Positions 1 through 13,000 of a DNA stretch of 64,000 nt are shown piece by piece. Within the stretch, counting starts at the first letter, position 1; each line of letters begins with the position of its first letter. Below the pieces are notes generated by a model that was not told where the DNA came from, did not search any database, and worked only from the letters and a program-made list of their open reading frames with translations. The DNA is from Saxidomus purpurata (lineage: Eukaryota > Mollusca > Bivalvia > Venerida > Veneridae): contig JAFMSR010000017.1 of the NCBI GenBank assembly GCA_022818135.1, positions 7,297,533 through 7,361,532 of the forward strand. Direction: 5' to 3'. Position numbers and translations under genes: made by a program.

Positions 1-3000
1 ACATGCACCTCTGTATGTGATATCCATGTACATGTACACATTTTTTACATGGGGAAATAATTCCAATTAACCATTTTCCCGTATAGAGCGTATTAATTGA
101 AATATGTTCAAATTAAATGTTCTGTGCATTGTTTAGCGTGAACAAATTCGAGTCTCATGATATATTAAAAACAAAATGTTGGCCTATAGAGACAGCAGTG
201 AAAAGTTGCGATAACTTCTTCGTTTCTGGTATGACCATCTAATCGCTATCTTATCCGATGACCATAGTTGTTTCGAATTTTAAGTCTTCAGACTAGCTAA
301 AACAAAGGGAATGATATGTTGATTATTAGCCGAATGGAAGTTTTTTCTTGTGTATTTTATTTTGCAGGACAGTATTTAGATTTGTAATGTTATATTTCAA
401 AGTGGTACATGTTTATCTCAGTAGATTTTAATCACTTAACTGGCACTTATTTCATAATTGCTTAATCATAGCCTACCAAGCAAAATGATGAATGCATAAT
501 TAACTACGTCTCAACACCGTTAACTGATAATCATAATGCGCACAAGAGATCATATATGCATTAGAAGAGAAAACAGGTACCAATGTTACTTTGATTGATC
601 TCCATGCAGCATTTAGTAATTCTAGATTTGAAATGTTACAACGGAATGGGATCTCAGGCACAGCAACTTTGAGTATGGAAAGTTACCCCCTAGACTGGTA
701 TCAGTCGTTAGAGTCATTACCTCGTGTCTTTTCTGGGCATTTTTATAACATCTTCAGAATTTCTCCTTTCCTTCACTCTAATGAGCTTTGATTGAGACAA
801 TTGTTTTCATAGAGATACTTTCTAAAAAGAAAAAAGACGAAATGTTTAAGACCTCTCAATATCAACAGACTTTTATAAGTCTAGGTACCTATTGCTAGGT
901 CCAAACCCTCTGGCTTGCGCAGTGCATCTAGGGTCACACAGTAATCGTAAATAAACTGCAGCAATTACATCAATTACAGCCTGGCCGACGCTGGTTTGGC
1001 TAGTCCTCCCTAAATGTTTTATATACATACAATAAGCCGTAACAAGTTTGCTATGTTTTGAAATATTTTCAAACGAATGATCCTAATGTGACACTATACT
1101 ATGTTTGGTGATGAGATGCTGAAATGCTGATTTTCATTAGGTGTGATGCAGTTCATTTATTCACTGAAAAAAATTGTTCACATAAATAATTGGCTTATTT
1201 GAAATTATATCTGCCTTAATTGCTTAAGTGATCTTGAAATGTTCAGTTATTATATAAATGTAGATAAATCATAAAGAAAAGAACTAAGTGGCTAGATTTC
1301 CATGACTGACTCTGTAACCTGCATTTAAATGAAACTTTTCGATCAAGATATGATTTCCTTGCGGGATGGCTGCTATCCAGGTCCTGCAGTAGAACTCAGG
1401 TGAGTAACAAAGGGTCATTTGAACAAATGATGTTTCATCGTTATCCCTTCACCATATGTATGTGTAAAGTGAAATGAGAACAACAACTCTTATAGATATC
1501 GAATTTAATTAGGACTTGCAGAAATCCGATGAGATAGAGTATATATATACAACCGTATCAATGAATTATGCGCTCCGTTAAAATGAGCGTCGCTCCGTTA
1601 GGTGACAGACAAACATGTCTACTTTAATATCAAAAAAGGAATATAATACAAAGCATAATTAAACATGACTGTAATAAAAACGAACAGTAGAAATCATCAC
1701 ATATTCATAATCATAACATGCAACGAATTCTAACACCAAGACAGAAATTCTTGTCTGTTCGTTCTGGTACTTAACATTACTAAAGTTAACATTTCAAAAA
1801 TATTTCGTTCTCATTATTAGTAAATTGTGCAACACAAAACAGCGGATCATGTACATATGAATATGAAAAGAACATCTCAAACAGATCTAATATAAATCAC
1901 ACTCTCAATAAACTAAGTGAAAAATTTGCAACAATATCAAAAAGCATACATTTGCAGCATATTTCGCTTCCTTCCTTTTATATAGACATTTGAATAAACG
2001 GTAACTCTGCAGGAATATGTCACTTTTACATGCTTAACAAAGTCGCGAATTGTCAAATTATTTATTGCCACTGGCTATAAATATACGCAATTGACAAAAC
2101 ATTTACAAATAAGTAAATGATTTATTTTCGACTGATTTTACGCATACTGTTTACACATGCTTTAATGAAAACTATGGGCCTATACGTTTCATAAATTCCA
2201 ACAACTATGCAGCATACGGAGTTTGTCCTTGGCAACTTGTCAAACATTCATTTGATTTCCAGTTATTGGCAGTGTATAGTCGAACTTTATACACACAACT
2301 CTAGGGCACCAAAGTGACGTAACGGTAGTCGAAATAACAGGTTGGTTATCCACAGCAAAGCAGCGTATGCCACAAGCTTGTGATCCCATTATCCCACTGG
2401 TATATTCCCCCCTTTGTGACCCAAAACCAGACAAACAACCAAACATAACCAAAAAGTGAGGGAAAATGACTTGGTGTCTTGGTCATAATTACTGAGGATA
2501 TGTGAATTACGTTGGTCGTTTGACGCGGCTGTTTCATTCTTAATCTTAATAGTCTATGATATATGTATGAAATTAACGATTCCACCGAGCGAAACTGCTT
2601 CTGTAGCAAAACGTTTCCGGATATTTTTTGTACCCCTTTGGATCCCCATTATTTCCATACAACCATACGCAAATGACAAGGCTGATGTTTTTGTACCCTT
2701 TAAACGAAATAACTGAAGTATTTGCAGTACAAGAGTTTACGATAACTGAATCTTTCTAAACCACACTATTTTCGAAAAACATTCTTTTTGTAACGTTAGG
2801 TAGGATAAGTTGATAGTAAATACTACGAAACCATGAATCCCTGTAGGTAGAGCAATAGAAATCGATTACCATTTAGTTATGTCTATACGCCGAACACAAT
2901 ATAGCAGATGATTACATCTATCTATTGTAAATACCTCTTTAGCACAACACTTTCATACATATATCTAAGAGTTCGAATCCTATGCATAGCTCTTTTCTTT

Positions 3001-4459
3001 TAAATCATGAATCAATCAATACATACATATTCTCTCGAATTGTGATTTTAAAACATATTTTAAAGATCTGCTTTTTGTGTTATTTTTCATATTGTGTTCT
3101 GCATTATTTACTTTCTTTTGATTTTAATTACTTAGTATTCCATGTCAAAATATGCACAAAGAAAAACGTTAAGCACACCCTGAAATTTAGATTGACTTAT
3201 CTAACGAAGCTTTATCATGAAAACACCGTCAAATTGAGCTAGGGAAGAAGAACGTAATCCATAACAGCAACCCTCTGGCAAACAGAAAACGGCAAAACTG
3301 TAGTATTATGTTGGGTTTTTCGGGTCATATTGTTGAATAATCAACGGGTGCCGTTTTATCCGAAATCAAAAACACATTAAGTATGGAACTGCATAGGTCA
3401 TAGGAAGATTTAAGGTGGCGAATTAGAGTAAAAAATGCAATTTTGAGTCGACATACGTAGTTCCTACGTTCAGTAGTAGAGTAAACCTTCACTGTGCCTG
3501 GGTGAACATCCTGACCCTGACTATTCAGCCTCCAGATGATTTACAGCCTTTTTTCCTTCGTTTATTTGAAGGTGATTTAATGATGCAATTTTTTAAAGTC
3601 ACCATATAACTTTCAAGGGGTGCTTAATTTTTTCTAGGTGTATATTATTACAGAACATGTCAAGAACAACAGGAAGTTATATCTCATCTGCAGTTTCTAT
3701 GCTGTCTTCAGTTTCACTAAAATGCATTTGCGAACATGCAATTTCTGAAGCCATCACTAAGATATCAAGCAAAATAGAATGAAATCCTTATAATTATACA
3801 CTTACAATACAAATTTACAATACAATTTACAAAAAAGCACGAACATTATTATGTATTATGCACGTTTTTGTTATGTACTACTGTCTTGAACATGTCTCGA
3901 GTTGCAAACAAATTCTTTTATGACGCTTGATTATATTTACACTGACCATAAATTTTCGCAACACAAATAAAAGACTGCCAAACAAAAAATGCTTCAAGCA
4001 GCGGGATTCCAACAAGCCGAATATCGGAAATTCCACCTAACAGCCTTCTACGCTAACCACCGAGCTATTTCTTGATTTGTATGGAGATGGGATGTAATTT
4101 AGAAATAAAGTTGTCGTAGATGGTTGCTTCCCCTGTTTTCATGATAACAATGTCAAAAATATATAAACATAATATGACGTCACTATTAACTTACCCAAAA
4201 CGACTTATAGACTTATTATATAATACCACGTAGGAAATTGTGCTTGTAAACTTTTGACAACAAAAGATGTTTCTAGGATAACAAAATTCTAAATACCCAA
4301 ACACGCATTTTCACTGCGAACAAAATATTCCAGTACAGCGAATTTTGTGCACATCTTTCTTAAAATATGTTTAATGGACATATCGTAAGAACGTATTAAA
4401 GTATATTGTATATTTCAAACAGCGTAAAAATAATTTCTTTGCGCAGATAAAAAATACGT
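1..4459. other. Gene-free AT-rich region
   Basis: No frame with a recognisable domain or splice pattern was found. Short open frames are antisense or chance. A weak tRNA-like relic lies at about 3995-4070. Nothing else is supported. Confidence 0.5.
3990..4075 (-). repeat. tRNA-like relic (possible old SINE head)
   Basis: The minus strand reads TAGCTCGGTGGTTAGCG, a good polymerase III A-box, followed by a degenerate B-box ending GGAATCCCGC. No acceptor stem pairs. This looks like a decayed tRNA-derived repeat, not a tRNA gene. Confidence 0.35.
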
Positions 4460-5358
4460 GTCTACTACATTTTATGGAATTGAAATTCCCTTATTTGAAA
4501 TCTATTAAATCAGTACGTGCTAACAAGCCTGTGAAATATCTTATGTATAGTTCACAACATTCCTAGAAAACTGATATGTAGCATCAAAAATGATAAACTA
4601 CTTAAAAAATAATAAATGTATAAAGTAATGAAATTGCTTAAAACATTTCACTTACTGCACAAAATACAGGGCTTACTTTAATTACATTTCATATTACAGA
4701 AATTATGCAGTTCATTTGCCAACTGATAAAATGTCTTCACATAAACATTTATTTTCTAATGTGCGCGTTTATGATACATGTACAAATGTAAATGTTTTAT
4801 GAACAGACAGAAATTAAAAGATCTGGTCTATATATATACCAATTGAAGAAAGCTGACTTCAGCTCACTTGTAATAATTCGAAATATTTTACAAGGTAAGT
4901 TTTTATATATGAATAACAGACTATACGTGAATAATATGAAAACGGCAAAATGAAAAAAATACTTTTACATTATACAAAGAAAGAAACAAATCCTGCCATA
5001 AAAATAATCGTTATATCAGTACTTGTCTACTACATTTTACGGAATTGAAATCCTCTTATTTAAAATCTATTTAATCAGTTCTTTATTACAAACCTGTGAA
5101 TCATCTCATGTATAATTCACAATATTCTAAGAAAATTGATATGTGACGTCAGAAATGATAAACAGCTTAGAAAAATAAAAAATGTATAAAGTACATGTAA
5201 ATAAAAAAACAATATTCCAAGAAAACTGATATGTAACATCAAAAATGATAAACAGCTTAAAAAATTATAAATGTATAAAATAAATGAAATTGCTTAAAAC
5301 ATTTCAATGACTGCCCAAAATACAGCACTTACTTATTACATTTCATATCACAGAAAAC
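4460..5358. repeat. Imperfect tandem duplication, about 550-bp period
   Basis: The segment 4460-4705 (from TCTACTACATTTTATGGAAT to a poly-A-rich end) recurs, diverged, at about 5027-5358. Within the second copy a piece (5098-5185) is repeated again at 5205-5275 (AAACTGATATGTAACATCAA-like). No coding potential is visible. Confidence 0.65.
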
Positions 5359-5915
5359 TGAGGGCATAATTAAGTAAGCATACCTGTTCATTGCATGTTA
5401 ATGTATGATCATATCAAAATATATAAGAAAATATAAAAATAAACCATTCCTATTTGAACTCGACTAAACCAACGGCAGATAATGATATTTATGGCTAAAG
5501 TATCTGCTGATATTACACAAAGCAATATAAACAAGAATTACCATTGAATGTGATTAAAATACACCCAAACGCCTTATCACAAGTCTTAGAATGTTTTCCC
5601 GTTACATTTTATATTTGGTAACTGTATGGTATTATAACAATTCGTACAAAAAGGTCACAGTTAAAAATATTCGTATTTCAAATGAGACATTGACCTTCAA
5701 CCAAGATAGCTGAAATACTTTAAAGTGATAATGGGACTTTAACATGTTTATTGAGTTATTCAAGTGTCCCTCTTCAAGGAGTTTAGGAGTTAAAGAATCA
5801 CAACTTTTGATCAATATGTGTGACCATGACCTTGATCTTGTTAGGATAAGATAAAAATTTGACTTGAAAATCATCAAGGGCGTTCTCAAATGTACTCTCA
5901 TGATCCTTTAATAGT

Positions 5916-6060
5916 TTCTTTCATGAGCACGAGGTTCAGATCGAAATATCCGTCACTGAGGGTAACTGTTTTGGCGGGAACGAGGCTCTGCCGAGTTCCC
6001 GCGAAACAGTTACCCGAAGTGACGGATATTTCCATCTGAACCAAGTATCTCATGGCAGAA
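5916..6060. repeat. Foldback hairpin element 1
   Basis: Two arms of about 49 bases (5933-5981 and 5994-6042) are near-perfect reverse complements, from GGTTCAGATCGAAATATC outward in to GGCGGGAAC. The pairing extends more loosely to the flanking CATGAG/CTCATG. The loop contains GGCTCTGCCGAG. This is the form of a foldback-type MITE; no protein is encoded. Confidence 0.8.
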
Positions 6061-6061
6061 A

Positions 6062-6938
6062 CTTTTTCTTGCATACCGTCTTGCACTTTGAAATAGATAT
6101 TTAAATAAAAACTTATCGAAATGATTCATTTTAATATAAAAACCAACGTTATTCAAATGCTGCGTTTGGGAAAGTGACGTCACATTGTTTATAACGTTAC
6201 GTCATAAGTAAATCACGTAAGTCGTCTTACACGGGGGGTGTAAGATGAGATTTTCAAGCACTGGTAAAAACTTCAGATATCCCCATCTGGTATGCAAGAA
6301 AATCCCAGCTAGCACCTTTACCTTCAGCCACCTCGGTTGAAATATGAGTTTTCTTAGATGTCATAATGAGATAACCAATCCGCACCTCGACTCGATAAAA
6401 TGAACATTTGAAGTTTTATGAAGATCTTTCAAGGGGGCAGGGCAATAAAGAGCTACATGAAGACAACAGTGACCTTGACAACGAGACAGCACGGTTGGAG
6501 CATTGATTAAATTGTTCCTGTCGAGCTTTACCATACTGAATACAGCTGCTGCACCTCGTCACGACATGATGAACACTTGACCACACCATAAGTGTTACGT
6601 TTGCATTGAGTTGGTCGAGATAAAATGGAATTTGGTTTGCAATTACTGTCTAATAGTACTTTCAGTATTGCTGTACGGTAATAAACATCTCAGCTTTAAC
6701 TGTTTTCCATTTAGCAGATTACACAAATTTCCTAGTCATGGAAAAACACTAAAATAATCTTCTATATTGTTTACAATGGTTCCGACAAACAAAAATGTGA
6801 AGAAGTTGATCTGTGTTCTTCAAAGTTCAAGGCTGTGATAAAATGTATGTCATATACAGCGCTCTATACCACTACCGCCATATGTGTAGGTTGCCTTCAA
6901 TGATGTAAAAAAGAAAGTCACATATTCCGAAAACTCTT
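6062..6938. other. 3' flank of the SAMD9-like gene
   Basis: No gene is recognised. The stretch 6240-6620 has the look of an old dispersed repeat (runs such as AACAGTGACCTTGACAACGAG), but its boundaries cannot be placed. Confidence 0.3.
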
Positions 6939-7018
6939 TTATTTTTTCTTCTTCCTTCGTCTCCTAGATTTTGGTCTTCCTGTGGTGTCGCTTTGTGCAT
7001 CACATTGACTTGTTCTCT
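6939..7018 (-). CDS. Exon: terminal exon with basic tail
   Basis: The acceptor is CTATTTCCTTACAG. Joined in phase 1 to the preceding exon it encodes 26 residues ending GRPKSRRRRKKKK and then TAA at 6941-6939. The cluster of twelve basic residues could act as a nuclear-localisation or nucleic-acid-binding tail; that is inference. The TAA overlaps an AATAAA-like hexamer, and no clear separate polyadenylation signal was found. An alternative AG two bases on would give a much shorter, non-basic end. Confidence 0.5.
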
Positions 7019-10000
7019 CTGTAAGGAAATAGTTTTATCTTTGAAAGAGAATTACAGTCTATGATTGTGACATACATTGTATCTAGTTGAAAGCTTGTAC
7101 TTACTAGTCCCATGTATTTTGAATCCATACATTTTCATTACCACAGTCACAACCAACGTTTTACAAATACTAAACTGAGAAACACCAAACAACGCAATAG
7201 TCAAACAAATAAGGTGCATCTCTATCATTTTAAATGAAATTAGGCAGCATTTCAGAACAAGGTGTGCAGCTACCGAACAATGCCTTGGAAAAGTTTAATG
7301 TTGCTTCTCTTCAGTGGCTGACGGCTTCTTCTACCCAAATCAACCTCGATAGCCTCAAAAAGAGAGGTATCCGGGATTATGAGGTCAATATAAAATCTGA
7401 ATTCAAGACAGCATCTGCCCTCAATATTGTAAAAATGATAATTATTTTAATCGGTCCAAAAGTAAAATCATTGCATTTACACATAAGACTTTATTTTAAG
7501 ACGTAGTATCCAATAAGTTGTAAACGGAAAGACAAATGCAGAAACATTCAAATTATACAACATTCTTAAATTGCATTCTCATAGTGTCAATATTGCTTAC
7601 GTTTTGCTCAGATTTTCTACATATACAAGTGGCTGTTTCGTAACTTAATTTATTTCTACACGAGCACCATTTTTGAAAGTTTTACTCTTTTGTACAATTT
7701 TGCATTTCTTTTATTTTCAAGATATTGACAAAAACACTCATTCTTATTATCAAATAATTGATAAATAGAAATAAAATTGTTTTATACCTGATTCTCTGAC
7801 ATCAAATGCCGTCGGTTCTTTCCACGTAAAACCAAGAACAAATGTCACTGATCTATTACTCAAATCTGGACAAGGGTAGTAAGTCCTTAGTCTGAATTGA
7901 TGGAACCCTCAAAGTATTCTGCCTTAAAGTTATGAAAGAAAAAGGTTAATCCAAGAAGCTTCATTACAAAATAAATGTCAGTGTCGGTGTTAAGTTTAGA
8001 TCAGCCAAGATCGTGAACTTGCAGTTTCATATTCAGGCTAAACATAACCGGGATCGAAAATCTGAATACAATATGCAAAAATATCTGTAACGTTTTCGCT
8101 AAATGTTACCTACTCTTTATGCTATAGTTTTGTGTATCGTACATACCTCGTGAGTGACATTATTTCCAGATTCATCCATGACTCCTTCTAATCTTTCAAG
8201 TCTTTCCTCAACGAAGTCTTCTCTCCAAAAAAAGTCTTTAAAAACTGGTCTTCTAACTCTTCCTGTCGTTCTCTTTTTCCTATCCATCCATTCTCTTTCA
8301 ATGGACTTTAAGTCGACTATTTCGTTGCCAGGTGATCCTTTACCTAAGGCAAAGAAGTTCTTTGGTCTGTATCGTTGATGTTGCTCTCTGGTTGTAATAT
8401 AGAAGTTTTGATTGTAAGCTTCTGCCCACCTCTTCATTATCTGTTCGTACGGTGCAGGCCGCGCAAGAATATCTAAATTCAGTTCAGTTCTGGATTTTAA
8501 TGGCCAGTGTAACATAGCATAGTACAAAAACGTTTCAAGATAGAGTCTTCGTGATGCTGGCTCCGCAGTTTGCAAAGCAACCAGATTAGTGCTATACGAC
8601 AGAAGACGCTTGTATTCTTCAATACTACACACTCCATTGTCTTGATCAACTTCTTGTCTAGAGATGGTAATTATTTTTACTCCTAGATAAACAAGAAGAT
8701 CTCTTACATCGACTTTAGTCCGGTCGCTTCCCTGTAAGTGCTCTTTAGCTTCCTTTACTCTTCGGTTCAGTGTCATTTCTTTTCGTTCCTTTGCAACCAT
8801 TAATGGTTTAAGTCCAATTCCAAAACTAAACTGATACTTATCTGTGCTCTTTAGGCTGCCATAGAATCGCTCAAATTGTTCACGAAGTCCTAACAGAAGT
8901 GTGTCATCTTCTGAATATATAACGTACAATTTTCGCTTAATCTGATAGTTGCGTTCTTCAAGACTACGCAGAGATGTTTCTAGATGATACTGGGCATTAC
9001 TTCCAGCTCTAAAGTTTTTAAGCACTTCGCACCGTCTCAACATTCGAAGTAATGGGCCATCTGCGACAATGTTAATGTCATCATTCAAAAAACTGATAAA
9101 CGTTTTCCGGTCTGTGAAGCAAGCAAAGAGTTGAAATTTTTCTAGAAGTATCAATGCCGTTTTGATTTCTGTAAAAAAACATCCCCAAGTTGTGTTTTCA
9201 CCTGCAGAAATAGCTACTCTCTGGCCTTCTACAAATTTGTCGATGGCTATATAGGCAAGCTCAATAATTTCAGCTCCCTCAGCATCTCGTATCTTCGTTT
9301 TGGTCTGGCTGGCAACGTACAACATGTTTTCCATTTTCGTTTTAAATATTTGACCGTATGTATGAAGTAAATAAGAATTTTGTCTCTGAATTTGGAGAGA
9401 CTGCTTGATAGCCTCCTCAGCCGCTTCATATTCTTTGATATGAATATTAAACCTCGCTAGCTGCTGACCAACCAAAGGGTCTTTTGTTACGTCAAAACAA
9501 CGTATCATTGTCCGCAGTACTCTGCCATTTGCATCCATTTCACTTTCTTCTGTATCTTGCACATTCAGTTCTAAAACAAGGTCTGAGAACTTTTGTTTCA
9601 ATTCCATACCTTCCCCTTCCAGTAATTGTCTTGTTTTAAAAAGGCTACATATTATCTTGACAAATCGTTTCGACATTGGATTGGATTCGTTTGCTTTTCT
9701 TTGTACTATATCCAGTGTATGGGCTACCATACTCTCTAAAGATACATTTTGTTTTCTCTGTATATACTGAAGCACAGTTTTCGCCAACAACTGTGAAACA
9801 ACACTTACGCCACTACTATAGAAGTCAAATCCCTTCTTCTTTATGAGAAGCAAGTCCATAGCCCTTGAAATTTCTGTATTCCATGGTTCCCTGCGTAGCA
9901 TTGCCAGTCTATGTAGCTCTGGCACGGAATGTGCTATTCCCCAAGGTTGTCCAATATCGATGGGCAAAGCGTCCATCATCGAGTCAAAAACACTTTCTGG

Positions 10001-13000
10001 TACATGACAGTCACTTTCATAAGATTTTATCAAAGATAAACAGCTTAGTACATCTATTTCTTTCTTTGACACGCCTTCCATAAGATGATCAATCGTTCGT
10101 TGCATATAGTCTCGATGAAATGAATGGCGCATACAGTTGAATGCTATCAATGTCTCAACATCAACATCTTCACTGTTTTCCATTTGTTTGTATTTTTCTT
10201 CGAACCATATTTGTTCTTTCCAACTGAGAGCGTGTCTTAATAACGGTTTACTATCTGCTTCTTCATATGTAATTGGCTTTCTATTGATGAGAATGATTAA
10301 ACAGAACAATTTGCCTGGGTATGCAGTTTTGTATGCTAGTTCGTGCAGTTTAGCCTTAAGATCATTTTCGCATTCTTCGTTCTTATTATCAGCCAGTACA
10401 ACAAAAGGCTTTGGACATTCTCCATCATTGAAATTCCGAAATTTGTCTATCTGTTCTATAGTGTTATCAGTTATGTTGGACGTTTTTACGATGCAACACC
10501 TGTACGCCTTTTCTGGAGTTTTTCTGAACTGGCTAAAGTACCATAATAAATGTCTTCCAAGCGTACTTCCACCCGCTCCTGGATGGTGATCAATTTCATG
10601 TAGCTCTGTCAAAGTTGCGCAGTCATCTTTTAAAAGTTTATCCCTTATTTCAATTCTGTGGTTTATGTAGAGATCACGTTCACCAACTTGTTGATAATAA
10701 AGGTTCCACCATGACACGGGGCTTCCGTGGTAGAAGTTTTCTTGCGAGTCTTTGGCGTTCGATCTTCTCTTTTCATCATTCATCAAAGCTTCTCGATCAA
10801 TGCATTCTTCGCCACTCAGAATGTCTATGTCTGTAAAGTCAAGTTCTTCTCTTTCCAATGCGGTCATTTCAACATAATGGCCGTCGCAATGTGGAAGTTT
10901 GCACACAACGGACGGGTTAAATTTGAAGACATTTTTCATTAATCTTGACAGACTTTTCCAAGAAAGACCAGTGTGAAAACTGTTCTCCAGTCGCTGGTGT
11001 CCAAAAGATGAAAGTTCCTTTTTCAAATCTAAAACGTCTTCTTCTTCTTCTGCAATGACGAGACACTGGTTTTTAAAGTTGTCAATAAACGTCATTCTAG
11101 CAATTTCCCGGAGCAGAACCTTGTCTGCCTTACTTGAACGATAAACAAGGAAAATTACTTTTGCTCTCGACTGTGGAATAGATTCCTTCACCTTTTCCAA
11201 AGCTTTTTTTACACCTTCTGCCCGATTTTCCATCCAGTTCTCAATTGGCATGGCTTCTTTTGAAAGTTCGTTATTGCCATTAACGTATAGCCATGTTGAA
11301 CTTGTTTTTGAGAGTTCATTATTGGTAATTAAATCTTCAGCCATCTTCACGTTAAAGATTCTCTAGCCGCCCTCTATCTGTTTGCGCAGTCTAACAGTAT
11401 AATCGCAATCTAAGACCAATACTGAAGAACCGAATGCCCTTGACATATCTTCTATTTGTTCTCTTACCTCGAATTCATTTGAACTACCAGTGATCTTTCC
11501 TGATACAATTATTGGGACAAATGCGTCAGTAACGTATGTTTGACCGCCAGTCAACATTTTTCGGAGTTGTGTGACAAGGAGACTAGATCTGTCAATTCTT
11601 CTGTCGTTGTACTCTTCTAGTTTTCGTCTTTCATATAGAGCTTTTTCGTAAATTTCTTCGACATCTTTCAGTTTTGGATCACTTACTGGCAGTATTCCGC
11701 CTTCTGGTTTAAGACAATAAACATAGCAATGTTCAATCTGGTTACCCTTTGGTGGAAAAGCTATCTTTAGAAGATTTGCTGCAAGATACACAGAGAATGG
11801 GACGACATCTACTTCTATAACAATGCCACCGCCTTCAACTGGAATTCTATAAATTGGCCGAATACACTTAAATGCAATACAAGCATTTTCTTTGAAACAA
11901 ACATCTATTGCTTTTCCTATTTCAATATTTAATCCATACTGCCAGTTTTCCGACGGTATACCGTTAATGTGACCCATGTTATTTCCCAGTGGTTCAATTC
12001 CAAAATGAATGGTTCCATTTTTCCGACCATTTATGCCAGCAGCAACAAAGCGTATCACTTCCTTCACGACATAATGCTTCGTATTCCTTTTGGCAGTTGA
12101 GTGGAATCTAAATTCGTGTGCTGGTATGAGTAGATGTCCTTCGCTTGGTCTCACTTGACATTGCTTGTATTTTGTTCTAGGGAAAGGAGCATCGAATGGT
12201 CGTAGTAACTCTATATTTTCGCTTTCTGCTGTTAGACTAGTGTTTTCGCCTACGATTTTTCGTTGTATTAGACCAAGTCCTTTTTCAACACCAAAACCAT
12301 ATTTTTGTTTGTTTCCCGAAGTATTTTCCGCATTTTCAATATATGGAGAGAATACTGTTCTCATCTCATCTTTGGTCATTTCGATAAATATTTTAGGTGA
12401 AATGGACTCATCATAAATAGCCTTTTTTAGAGGAATTGCTAACCCTTCGTTTGCAAACCATTCACTAACATAGGTTGAAAACGATTCGCAAGTCATATGT
12501 GTTATTTGTGCCTGTTCCAAAGATTCTGAAAATGCAAAATTTGTGCATCGGAGGATGTCTTAGTAATAAATTGTGTCTTTAAGCTTCTTTAATATAAATA
12601 ATATAAGGTTTGCTTCAAAAAAGAAGTATTTTGTTGATTTTTCTTTGTAAATATTGAAAAGAATTATGTCAGCCCTTTTCGGATTATACCTCCCTATATG
12701 CTTAATAATATATATAAATTCCAGTTTTTATGCAAATAAGTAATATTCCAAAAATTGTGGTATACCTTAATTAAATTACAAACTGTCACATAGGTAGCTT
12801 TTCAGCTTAATTCTAGACACTTTAAACTTTACGTTGACTAAAAGAATACATGATGTACGACGATAACCGGTAAATGAAAGTTTTCGTGCATGATACACTG
12901 TAACATTAGTCTTACATACGGAAGCTGTACACCGTCCAGCTCATATTGTTAATATGAGTTTATGATGTCAAGCAACAGATTAACAAAAGAGTTGTTTCTG

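Noticed and set aside
8117..8146. C terminus of the SAMD9-like protein at the stop at 8117
   Set aside because: A strong donor (GAG|GTATGT) at 8146 and phase-0 OB-like sequence downstream fit better; the 8117 stop is likely intronic unless the donor is skipped.
10137..10589. 150-codon open frame on the plus strand
   Set aside because: It is antisense to the NTPase coding exon, has no domain, and follows from codon bias of the opposite strand.
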